From CAXXOZ01 sp963676435 (GTDB taxonomy: Bacteria; Bacillota; Clostridia; Lachnospirales; Lachnospiraceae): a stretch of 64,000 nt of DNA. Positions 24,874-32,252 of this stretch are shown in pieces (the stretch's first letter is position 1; every line of letters begins with the position of its first letter). The position numbers and the translations under genes are program-made. The DNA lies in assembly GCA_963676435.2 (NCBI GenBank), contig CAXXOZ010000020.1, forward strand, positions 186,001 through 250,000, read 5' to 3'. The notes below the pieces were generated by a model. The model saw only the letters and a program-made list of their open reading frames with translations, searched no databases and was not told the DNA's origin.

Positions 24874-24909
24874 GGACTATTTAAAAATAGTCCGGCCCTA
24901 GGGCCGGAC
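24874..24909 (-). terminator. Overlapping alternative hairpins between gap and pgk
   Basis: A perfect 20-bp palindrome at 24890-24909 (GTCCGGCCC, TA, GGGCCGGAC) followed on the minus strand by TATTTTTAAA resembles a terminator. A second hairpin at 24874-24893 (GGACTATTT, 2 nt, AAATAGTCC) shares its GGAC/GTCC arm, so only one can form. It sits in the gap-pgk junction and could set the gap to pgk ratio. Confidence 0.75.
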
Positions 24910-24927
24910 CTTCTTCATATGATTAAC

Positions 24928-25941
24928 TTATGCAAGTTCTGCGAAATATTTGATAGTTCTAACCATCTGGCTTGTGTATGAATTTTCATTATCATACCAT
25001 GAAACAGTTTTAACAAGTGTTTTTCCGCCATCTAATGGTGTTACTTTTGTCTGTGTAGCATCAAATAATGATCCGTATGTAATTCCGATGATATCTGTTG
25101 AAACGATTTCATCTTCTGTATATCCGAATGACTGATTTGAAGCCGCTTTCATAGCTGCATTAACTTCTTCAGCTGTTACTTCTTTATTTACAACTGAAAC
25201 TAATTCTGTAAGTGATCCTGTTGGAGTTGGAACTCTCTGAGCTGCTCCATCAAGTTTACCTGCAAGTTCAGGAATAACTAGACCAATTGCTTTAGCTGCA
25301 CCTGTTGAGTTAGGTACAATGTTTACAGCTGCTGCACGAGAACGTCTTAAGTCACCATTTCTCTGTGGTCCGTCAAGAGTCATCTGATCTCCTGTGTATG
25401 CATGAATTGTAGTCATGAAACCTTTTTCAATTGTAGCAAGTTTGTTTAATGTATCTGCCATAGGTGCTAAACAGTTTGTTGTACATGAAGCTGCTGAGAT
25501 AACTGTATCTGATGATTTTAATACATTTTCATTTGTTCCATATACTACTGTTGGTAAATCATTCCCAGCTGGTGCTGAGATAATAACTTTTTTAGCTCCT
25601 GCTTCTATATGAGCCTGTGCCTTGTCTTTTGAAGTGTAGAAACCTGTACATTCAAGTACAACATCTACTCCGATTTCTCCCCAAGGAAGGTTTTTTGCAT
25701 CTGATTCTTTATAAATAATGATTTCTTTTCCGTCAACTACTACTGAAGATTCTTTCGCTTCAACTGTTTCAGCTTTTGAGTATCTTCCCTGTGTTGAATC
25801 GTATTTAAGTAAGTGCGCTAATACTTTTGGAGCTGTTAAGTCGTTGATTGCTACAACTTCATATCCTTCAGCACCAAACATCTGTCTGAATGCCAATCGT
25901 CCTATTCTTCCAAACCCATTAATTGCAACTTTTACTGCCAT
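24928..25941 (-). CDS. gap: Glyceraldehyde-3-phosphate dehydrogenase, type I
   Basis: 337 aa. NAD-binding NGFGRIGRLAFRQ at residues 8-20, catalytic C153 in SAASCTTNCLAP, and GAAKAIGLVIPEL and WYDNENSY downstream. It oxidises glyceraldehyde-3-phosphate with NAD and phosphate. The start has AGGAGG upstream. First gene of gap-pgk-tpiA, followed by an internal terminator-like hairpin. Confidence 0.97.
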   Translation of the reverse strand: MAVKVAINGFGRIGRLAFRQMFGAEGYEVVAINDLTAPKVLAHLLKYDSTQGRYSKAETVEAKESSVVVDGKEIIIYKESDAKNLPWGEIGVDVVLECTGFYTSKDKAQAHIEAGAKKVIISAPAGNDLPTVVYGTNENVLKSSDTVISAASCTTNCLAPMADTLNKLATIEKGFMTTIHAYTGDQMTLDGPQRNGDLRRSRAAAVNIVPNSTGAAKAIGLVIPELAGKLDGAAQRVPTPTGSLTELVSVVNKEVTAEEVNAAMKAASNQSFGYTEDEIVSTDIIGITYGSLFDATQTKVTPLDGGKTLVKTVSWYDNENSYTSQMVRTIKYFAELA

Positions 25942-25984
25942 AATTTATATTCCTCCTAGTTTAAATTGATTTTTTCTCTTTGAT

Positions 25985-26012
25985 ATTGTATCACGATTAT
26001 AACATATTTCAA
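25985..26012 (-). promoter_or_regulatory. Promoter region of gap
   Basis: Minus-strand -35 TTGAAA (26012-26007), 16-bp spacer, -10 TACAAT (25990-25985). An alternative extended -10, TGTTATAAT, lies at 26004-25996. It sits in the divergent gap with the PHP phosphatase gene. Confidence 0.6.
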
Positions 26013-26107
26013 GGTGTTTTGGTAGAATTATTGTTTATAATAAAGAGCAATTTAAGATTTTCAAAAATATAAAGATTTATTAAGCACATTTTCCTTGTTC
26101 TGTTTGT

Positions 26108-26136
26108 TTGACAATATATATTTATTAATATATCAT
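26108..26136 (+). promoter_or_regulatory. Promoter of the PHP phosphatase-mnmA pair
   Basis: -35 TTGACA (26108-26113), exact 17-bp spacer, -10 TATCAT (26131-26136), 33 bp before the ATG at 26170. Confidence 0.75.
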
Positions 26137-26169
26137 ATAGTAAAAAATCAGATACTTAGGGAGGACAAA

Positions 26170-26973
26170 ATGTTTTCTGACTCACATATACACTCTTGGT
26201 TTTCAGGGGATTCAAATACAGATCCAGAAAAAATGATCTTAAAAGCAATAGAATTAAATATGAATACTCTTACATTTACAGAACATATGGATTTTAATTT
26301 TCCATTAGAAAACCTTGATTTCACTCTTGATAGTGATAAATATTTTAATGAAATCAATTTATTAAAAGATAAATATAAAGAAAAAATCGAGATACTTATT
26401 GGTTTAGAATCAGGTCTGGAAAGTAGATATCATGACAAAATAAAAGCATTTGCATTATCAAAACCTTTCGACTTTATAATTGGCTCAACTCACCTAGTTA
26501 ACGGAAGAGATCCATATAGTAATGATTACTTTGAGGGTCGTTCTGACAAAGAAGGTTTTAATGAGTATTTCTTAGCAACTCTTGATAATCTAAAAAACAA
26601 TGAAGATTTTGATGTTTATGGTCATATAGATTATATAGTTAGGTATTCACCTAATAAAAATGAAAATTATAGTTATTTTGATTTTATTGATATTATTGAT
26701 GAAATACTAATAACAATAATTGAAATGGGTAAAGGAATTGAAATAAATACCGCTGGTTATAAATATGGCTTAAATTCCCCTAATCCTGATTTTAATGTTA
26801 TTAAAAAATACAAAGAATTGGGTGGAGAAATTATTACTATTGGTTCTGATGCACATTCACCAGAGCATATAGGCTTCCACTTTAATGATGCAGTAAATAT
26901 TCTAAAAATGTCTGGTTTTAAGCATTGTAATATATTTAAAGAAAGAAAACCTATTTATATAGATTTAGTGTGA
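26170..26973 (+). CDS. PHP-domain histidinol-phosphatase family protein
   Basis: 267 aa from the ATG at 26170, which has AGGGAGGA upstream; an ATG at 26095 would run through the promoter and is rejected. PHP metal-binding motifs are present: SDSHIHSWFSGDS at the start, FTEHMDF, GLESGLE, FIIGSTH, HIDYIVRYSP and SDAHSPEHIG. This is the HisK-type histidinol phosphate phosphatase family. No other histidine genes are near, so a different phospho-substrate is possible. It shares a transcript with mnmA. Confidence 0.85.
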   Translation: MFSDSHIHSWFSGDSNTDPEKMILKAIELNMNTLTFTEHMDFNFPLENLDFTLDSDKYFNEINLLKDKYKEKIEILIGLESGLESRYHDKIKAFALSKPFDFIIGSTHLVNGRDPYSNDYFEGRSDKEGFNEYFLATLDNLKNNEDFDVYGHIDYIVRYSPNKNENYSYFDFIDIIDEILITIIEMGKGIEINTAGYKYGLNSPNPDFNVIKKYKELGGEIITIGSDAHSPEHIGFHFNDAVNILKMSGFKHCNIFKERKPIYIDLV

Positions 26974-26982
26974 GGTAAAATT

Positions 26983-28011
26983 TTGAAAGAAAAAGTTGTT
27001 ATAGGAATGTCAGGTGGAGTTGATTCTTCAGTCAGCGCCTATTTACTAAAAGAACAAGGTTATGAAGTTATTGGAGTAACCATGAATACTTGGGAAGGAT
27101 GTAATGCTTCTGAAGATGCAAAGGAAGTAGCACATCTTCTTGGAATAGAACACCATACCATAGATTTTATGGATACTTTTAAAGAAAATGTAAGAGATTA
27201 TTTTTGTGAAGAATATTTAAAAGGCCACACTCCTAATCCATGTGTGGTTTGTAATAGATTTGTTAAATTTGAAGCTCTTTTGAATAAGGGAAAAGAATTT
27301 GGTGCAAATTATATTGCTACAGGACATTATGCTAAAATTTTAAAACTAGATAATGGAAGATACACTCTTTCTCAGGCATCATCAAAAAAAGATCAGACAT
27401 ATGCTTTATATAGACTGAGTCAGGAACAACTAGCTCATGTAATTATGCCTTTAGGCTCCTATGAGAAAACCAAGATACGGGAAATAGCAAGAGAAATTGG
27501 TATGAATATTGCAGATAAAGCAGATTCTCAAGAAATTTGTTTTATTCCTGACAATAACTATTCTGCTTATATAGAAGAACATACTGGTATAAAATCTATA
27601 GAAGGCAATTTCATTGATAAAGATGGAAATATTTTAGGAAAGCATAAAGGTATAATAAATTACACAATTGGTCAAAGAAAAGGATTAAACCTTGCGATGG
27701 GACATCCTGTTTTTGTAACTAAAATAATTCCTGAAACAAATGAAGTAGTGATTGGGGAAAATGAAGATATCTTTTCAGATGTATTGTTTGCTAATAATTT
27801 AAATTTTATGGCAGTACCAGATTTAACTAAAGAGACAAAACTAATTGCTAAAATAAGATACTCTCACCCAGGTGCAGAGTGCTATATAAAAAAGGTAAAC
27901 AATGATTTAATTGAATGTAGGTTTGTTGAAAAACAAAGGGCTATAACCCCTGGCCAGTCAGTTGTGTTTTATGAAAATGACTATATATTTGGTGGAGGTA
28001 CTATTTTATAG
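26983..28011 (+). CDS. mnmA: tRNA-specific 2-thiouridylase MnmA
   Basis: 342 aa. PP-loop SGGVDSSVSA at residues 9-18, nucleophile cysteine in NPCVVCNRFVKF, TGHYAKI, KDQTYAL, and the second catalytic cysteine in SQEICFIPD, then the C-terminal IGQRKGL and ARIRY-like (AKIRYSHPGA) beta domain. It adds sulfur to U34 of Lys, Glu and Gln tRNAs. The start is TTG (GAGG upstream), 9 bp after the PHP gene. It ends one base before the convergent gene on the other strand with no terminator between. Confidence 0.95.
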   Translation: MKEKVVIGMSGGVDSSVSAYLLKEQGYEVIGVTMNTWEGCNASEDAKEVAHLLGIEHHTIDFMDTFKENVRDYFCEEYLKGHTPNPCVVCNRFVKFEALLNKGKEFGANYIATGHYAKILKLDNGRYTLSQASSKKDQTYALYRLSQEQLAHVIMPLGSYEKTKIREIAREIGMNIADKADSQEICFIPDNNYSAYIEEHTGIKSIEGNFIDKDGNILGKHKGIINYTIGQRKGLNLAMGHPVFVTKIIPETNEVVIGENEDIFSDVLFANNLNFMAVPDLTKETKLIAKIRYSHPGAECYIKKVNNDLIECRFVEKQRAITPGQSVVFYENDYIFGGGTIL

Positions 28012-28012
28012 G

Positions 28013-28630
28013 TTAATTATACACCTTACCTAATTCAAGGACTTTGTATCCATCGTCTTTTGGTTCTAAAATAGTTACAGAACAGTTAGGTATGGTAATT
28101 TTCCATAGTTTTGATATTGGTATATTTTCCACTACAGAAACCAAAGCATGAATGAATGTTGAATGTGTAACCACTAATACATTTTCATTTTTTGCATGTT
28201 TTGATTTCATTTCTTTTAAAAATTTATTAACCCTATTTATAAGATCTTCGTAACTTTCACCACCTTCAATAGGCTTGTATTTATGAGGGGCTTCAAAGAA
28301 ATTCCAGATTTTTTCCTGATCGTCATTTAAATCCTTTTTTTCTTTGCCTCTAATATCTCCATACTCTAAACCTTCAAGTGCTCCAAAACCAATTTCATAA
28401 ATTGTTTCATCTATAATAATATCTTCACTTCCTGATATTAATTTGGCTGTTTGTAATGCTCTATCTAATGGACTTGAATATATCTTTTCAAATTTAATAT
28501 TTTTAAGGCCTTCTGATACTTTCATAACCTGTTCTATTCCTTTTTGATTCATACTAATATCTTCTCTGCCTTGAATCTTGTTAACTTTATTCCAATCAGT
28601 TTCTCCGTGTCTAGCAATATATAACTTCAT
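28013..28630 (-). CDS. Histidine phosphatase family protein
   Basis: 205 aa. RHGETDWN (phospho-histidine site, residues 7-14), SSPLDRALQTA, and THSTFIHALV carrying the second catalytic histidine place it in the phosphoglycerate mutase-like/CobC-type phosphatase superfamily. The substrate cannot be named. TGGAGAAAA precedes the ATG. It follows the zinc-ribbon gene by 32 bp, probably in one operon. Confidence 0.88.
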   Translation of the reverse strand: MKLYIARHGETDWNKVNKIQGREDISMNQKGIEQVMKVSEGLKNIKFEKIYSSPLDRALQTAKLISGSEDIIIDETIYEIGFGALEGLEYGDIRGKEKKDLNDDQEKIWNFFEAPHKYKPIEGGESYEDLINRVNKFLKEMKSKHAKNENVLVVTHSTFIHALVSVVENIPISKLWKITIPNCSVTILEPKDDGYKVLELGKVYN

Positions 28631-28662
28631 TTTTTCTCCAGTCTTTATTAATGTTTTTAATA

Positions 28663-29058
28663 CTAATTCAAAATCTCAAACTTTACATCGCCTCTTAAAC
28701 CAACAACCTTAAAATCTAAATAGCAGTCAATTATTATAACATTATTATCCTTAGTAAGCTCAAAATTAAGTGAATTCTTTTTACCACCTGCAATTTTACC
28801 TGCAACTATATGTTTACCATATGAAACAATGTATTGTATCTCTTTCTTGTTTTTTAATACTCCTATATCATTATAATCAACTTCAATATGCATTTTTGCT
28901 GCAAAGCCATAAGCGCAGTCCCTTTTTAAAACTATTAGACCTTTTCCTGGTGGTGCAATGTATTTTTTAGCAATTGAAGTCATTCCTGTAGCTGTACCAC
29001 AGTTGTAGCAAAACTCATCGCTTTTTTCAAGCTCTATTCCACAATTTGAACAAAACAT
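28663..29058 (-). CDS. Zinc-ribbon protein of unknown function
   Basis: 131 aa. The N-terminus is a zinc ribbon, CSNCGIELEKSDEFCYNCG (two CxxC knuckles, residues 3-21). The rest is a beta-rich domain (LIVLKRDCAYGFAAKMHIEVDYNDIG, then VKFEILN) without a family I know. TTGGAGGAAA precedes the ATG. It lies just after the terminator of the molybdopterin operon. Confidence 0.7.
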   Translation of the reverse strand: MFCSNCGIELEKSDEFCYNCGTATGMTSIAKKYIAPPGKGLIVLKRDCAYGFAAKMHIEVDYNDIGVLKNKKEIQYIVSYGKHIVAGKIAGGKKNSLNFELTKDNNVIIIDCYLDFKVVGLRGDVKFEILN

Positions 29059-29081
29059 AAACTTTCCTCCAATTATAAAAT

Positions 29082-29110
29082 AACAAAGATGCCCTTATGA
29101 CATCTTTGTT
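29082..29110 (-). terminator. Terminator of the molybdopterin-AsrAB operon
   Basis: Perfect 10-bp stem AACAAAGATG/CATCTTTGTT with a 9-nt loop, followed on the minus strand by TATTTTATAA, after the asrB-like gene. Confidence 0.8.
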
Positions 29111-29146
29111 TGTTTATCTTATAATATATTATGATATTTTTACAAG

Positions 29147-29935
29147 TTAATCAAGCAAATTTTTTGCTTTAGTATAATTAAAAACAGGACCTTCTAAACA
29201 TACATATGTTTCATCAATTTTACAATGTCCACATTTACCAACAGCGCATGACATTTTTCTTTCAAAAGAAACCCAAATTTTCGACTCGTCTACTCCATTC
29301 TTTAAGCATTCTTTGGCAGCGAAATTCATCATAATTGGTGGACCAACTATTATAACATTATAATCTTCAAAAGTATCAAAAGGAATCTTACTTATATGAG
29401 CTGTTACCATACCAGTTTCAAAGCCTTCTTCACAAGTATTATCAAGTGTACAAATTGCATTAAAACATCTCTTGAATTTATTTAACTCATCTTCGAATAA
29501 TACACAGTTAATGTCTTTAAAACCAGATATTAAATGTAGTGATTTAATTTCTTCAGGATTATCATGAAAATAATTTAATAATGTTTTTACTGGCGCCAGA
29601 CCCGTTCCTCCTGATATAACAAGAAGATGTTTATTTTTCATTTCTTCTATTGGAAAACTATTTCCATATGGACCTCTCATAAATAATGTATCATTTTCTT
29701 TTAGTCCAAAAATTCCTTCTGTGAGTCTTCCTACTTTTCTAATAGTAAACTCAACCCATCCATCACCTTTTCCACTTACTGAAATCGGAGCTTCACCAAC
29801 TTTAGGAATTGATAATTGAAAAAATTGTCCATGCTTTGTCTCAGCATCACACTCTACTCTAAATGTATATTCTGCCTTTGTTTCTTTTACAACTTTTATA
29901 ATTCTATGACCTGTTGGAAGTGTAATATTCTTCAT
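29147..29935 (-). CDS. asrB: AsrB-like FAD/NAD(P)H-binding iron-sulfur subunit
   Basis: 262 aa. Ferredoxin-NADP reductase fold: FAD-binding beta barrel (FFQLSIPKVGEAPIS), NAD(P) region LLVISGGTGLAPVKTLL, and a C-terminal iron-sulfur motif CAVGKCGHC plus a later cysteine (VCLEGP), as in anaerobic sulfite reductase subunit B and hydrogenase gamma subunits. It should take electrons from NAD(P)H and pass them to the AsrA-like partner, whose stop it overlaps by one base. In this operon the siroheme subunit AsrC is replaced by a molybdopterin enzyme, so sulfite reductase is probably the wrong name. Confidence 0.85.
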   Translation of the reverse strand: MKNITLPTGHRIIKVVKETKAEYTFRVECDAETKHGQFFQLSIPKVGEAPISVSGKGDGWVEFTIRKVGRLTEGIFGLKENDTLFMRGPYGNSFPIEEMKNKHLLVISGGTGLAPVKTLLNYFHDNPEEIKSLHLISGFKDINCVLFEDELNKFKRCFNAICTLDNTCEEGFETGMVTAHISKIPFDTFEDYNVIIVGPPIMMNFAAKECLKNGVDESKIWVSFERKMSCAVGKCGHCKIDETYVCLEGPVFNYTKAKNLLD

Positions 29936-30951
29936 TATTTATTTACCTCCCCACTTAATTTTTTTAATGTATCTATAAATGATATATCCATTGGACAACG
30001 TTCATCACAACGTCCACAACCTACGCACATATTTTCTAATCCAAATCTCTGTTTGTAGTCATAAACTTTGTGCAATGCCTTAAATCTCATTCTATCACCT
30101 GGTGTTTTTCTAACATTGTGTCCACCTGCCATTGTCGAGTATTCTTCTGACATACAAGACGCCCATATTCTTCTTCGTTCACCATCATCGCTTGTTTCGT
30201 TATAGATTATATCTGTAGTGTCAAAACAACTACATGTAATACATACAGTATTGCATCCACCACAGCTTATACATTCATCATTGTATTTTTCCCACATTTC
30301 TAAATTATAAACTTCTTTTAACTTATCCTTATTTTCAATTACTGGAAGAGTTATTTTCACTTTATTTTCTTTAACAAATTCAGGTTCAAATTCTTTTATT
30401 ACTTCATCTTTAAAATATTTTTCGAATTTATCGTTTTTAACTTTAACTAATAAATCATTATCATCAAATTTCACAGCAACATCATAATCTTGAGTCTCAT
30501 TTGATGACATGGATACACAAAAGCAGGAATCCCATCCTTTCGTACATTCAATCATAAATATTTTAACTTTTTCTCTAAGTCTTTTATAGTAGTTATCTTC
30601 CTGATTACCATTTTTCAAAAATATTGTATCGAGCCTTCTTATTCCATTAATATCACAAGGTCTTGCAAAAATTATTATTTCTCTTTCATCTTCTAACTCA
30701 TTAATAACTAATTCATTTTCTTTAAAATAAAATAATGTTTGTACTATTGGATAGAAAACTTCTTTTGGTGAATAATGAGACTTTTCATCGTATACAATTT
30801 CTGAAAAAGAATTGATTTCAGAATAACGTATAAGGTCAGTCCCTGTTTTCCAGCCTCTCTTTTTTAATCTTTTTGGTGCATATACCTTATATTCTTTTTT
30901 TAATTCTTTTAATATATTGTCCATGTTTTCTGGACTTATTTGGTATCCCAA
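29935..30951 (-). CDS. asrA: AsrA-like 4Fe-4S electron-transfer subunit
   Basis: 338 aa. C-terminal two-cluster ferredoxin domain: CISCGGCNTVCITCSC near residue 230 and CVGCGRCDERCPMD near residue 312. The upstream domain has the AsrA/hydrogenase-beta features ARPCDINGIRRLD and a GWDSCFCVSM segment. It should carry electrons between the AsrB-like flavoprotein and the ferredoxin/molybdenum subunits in the cytoplasm. It lies 27 bp after the TorD-type gene. Confidence 0.85.
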   Translation of the reverse strand: MGYQISPENMDNILKELKKEYKVYAPKRLKKRGWKTGTDLIRYSEINSFSEIVYDEKSHYSPKEVFYPIVQTLFYFKENELVINELEDEREIIIFARPCDINGIRRLDTIFLKNGNQEDNYYKRLREKVKIFMIECTKGWDSCFCVSMSSNETQDYDVAVKFDDNDLLVKVKNDKFEKYFKDEVIKEFEPEFVKENKVKITLPVIENKDKLKEVYNLEMWEKYNDECISCGGCNTVCITCSCFDTTDIIYNETSDDGERRRIWASCMSEEYSTMAGGHNVRKTPGDRMRFKALHKVYDYKQRFGLENMCVGCGRCDERCPMDISFIDTLKKLSGEVNK

Positions 30952-30978
30952 TAATTTATCCTCCTACTAATCTAACTA

Positions 30979-31641
30979 TTAAATAAGGTTCTTTAAAAGC
31001 TTTTCTTCTGACTCTAGGTATCCTCTTGTAATTTTACTTATTCCTAAATAAAATTTTGTTTCTGCGAACTTTTCTATGTCATTGCAAAAATCATTAACCC
31101 AATTTAAAATATGCTCATCTAAAAAACTCTTTTGTTCTACCAGTGAATTTTTAAATTTCTCAGTTTCTTCATTTTCAGCAAAGTTAGCTGCCTCATTACA
31201 TAAATATGACATAAATTCTAATTCTAATGAAATATGATCTTCTGATATCTCATTTGATGTTGATTTTTGTATACCTTTTTTATAATAAATGTATTTAACC
31301 TCATCTGTTGCTTCCTGCATTAATATTTTTCTTTGACTTGTATATACTGATTCATATGGGAATGCATAATCCCCTTTATTAATACCTGCTCCTAAGAATA
31401 TTTTTGCAAAATCAGCATCTAGATAGTCATGCATCTCTATTTCATAATCTTCTAAATATTCTTTTATGAGCTTATATCCTTCGTTTAATTTAGCGTTTTT
31501 ACTATTGCTAGGAAAATTTGTATCTTTAAGCCTTAATATAAAATCTATACTTACTTCTTTTCTAAAAAAGCTTGCTAAAAAACTATAGAAATTTTTTCGT
31601 GATTCCATTATTGCAATACTCTTTTTTTCTATATTAATCAT
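30979..31641 (-). CDS. TorD/DmsD-family molybdoenzyme chaperone
   Basis: 220 aa, mostly helical. It carries the family's DYAFPYESVYTS segment (compare the GDYAFPYES signature) and SEDHISLELEFMSYL. TorD-type chaperones bind apo-molybdoenzymes during cofactor loading and proofread Tat export. The catalytic subunit here has no Tat signal, so the role is presumably cofactor insertion or assembly only. It overlaps the ferredoxin subunit's stop by one base, with GAGGTGG upstream. Confidence 0.85.
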   Translation of the reverse strand: MINIEKKSIAIMESRKNFYSFLASFFRKEVSIDFILRLKDTNFPSNSKNAKLNEGYKLIKEYLEDYEIEMHDYLDADFAKIFLGAGINKGDYAFPYESVYTSQRKILMQEATDEVKYIYYKKGIQKSTSNEISEDHISLELEFMSYLCNEAANFAENEETEKFKNSLVEQKSFLDEHILNWVNDFCNDIEKFAETKFYLGISKITRGYLESEEKLLKNLI

Positions 31642-32252
31642 TATTTTCCACCTCTCTGTTCTTTAACCTCTTGTGGTAATATATCTATCCAATTTCCGTT
31701 CCTATAGATGTACTTAACTCTTGGATCATTATCCTTATTTCTAAGTGAGAAAATATTTTCCTCTCCAGCTTCTTTTAAAGCCATAGATACACTACTTTCT
31801 GGATCATTTATATCTCCAAATATTAATGCACTTCCTGGACAATTTTTAACACATGCAGGTTTTTCACCCTCTTCTCTTAAATGTTCACATAAGTTGCATT
31901 TATCTACTACTTTCATTTCTTTATTAAACAAGTTTATTTCGTAAGGACAGGCCCTCATACAGCTTTTACAACCGATGCACATATCTGTATCAATATATAT
32001 AATTCCATCTTCATCATTTTTATAACAAGCCCCTGTCGGACATACTAACGCACAAGGAGGATTCTCACACTGTTGGCACATCACAGGTAAAAAATGCATT
32101 TGTAATTCTGGATAATTTCCCACAGGTCCTATTTGTGATATAGTGATTCTTGAATCACCTAAAGCTACTCCATTTTCCTGTTTACATGCTACCTGGCATC
32201 CTTTACATCCTATACATCTATCTACATCAACTACAATTATATTTTTTTCCAT
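31641..32252 (-). CDS. DmsB-type four-cluster ferredoxin subunit
   Basis: 203 aa. Four ferredoxin-type cysteine groups: CIGCKGCQVACKQE (13-26), CQQCENPPCALVCPTG, CIGCKSCMRACPYE and CNLCEHL...CVKNCPG, the arrangement of DmsB/PhsB/NrfC-like electron-transfer subunits. It wires electrons to the molybdopterin subunit, whose stop codon it overlaps. Unlike most DmsB systems there is no membrane-anchor gene (DmsC/NrfD), consistent with soluble electron supply from the AsrAB-like pair. Confidence 0.9.
   Translation of the reverse strand: MEKNIIVVDVDRCIGCKGCQVACKQENGVALGDSRITISQIGPVGNYPELQMHFLPVMCQQCENPPCALVCPTGACYKNDEDGIIYIDTDMCIGCKSCMRACPYEINLFNKEMKVVDKCNLCEHLREEGEKPACVKNCPGSALIFGDINDPESSVSMALKEAGEENIFSLRNKDNDPRVKYIYRNGNWIDILPQEVKEQRGGK

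Noticed and set aside
29147..30951. A dissimilatory sulfite reductase operon (asrABC)
   Set aside because: AsrA/AsrB-like genes are present but the siroheme catalytic subunit AsrC is not; the catalytic gene of the operon is a molybdopterin enzyme.
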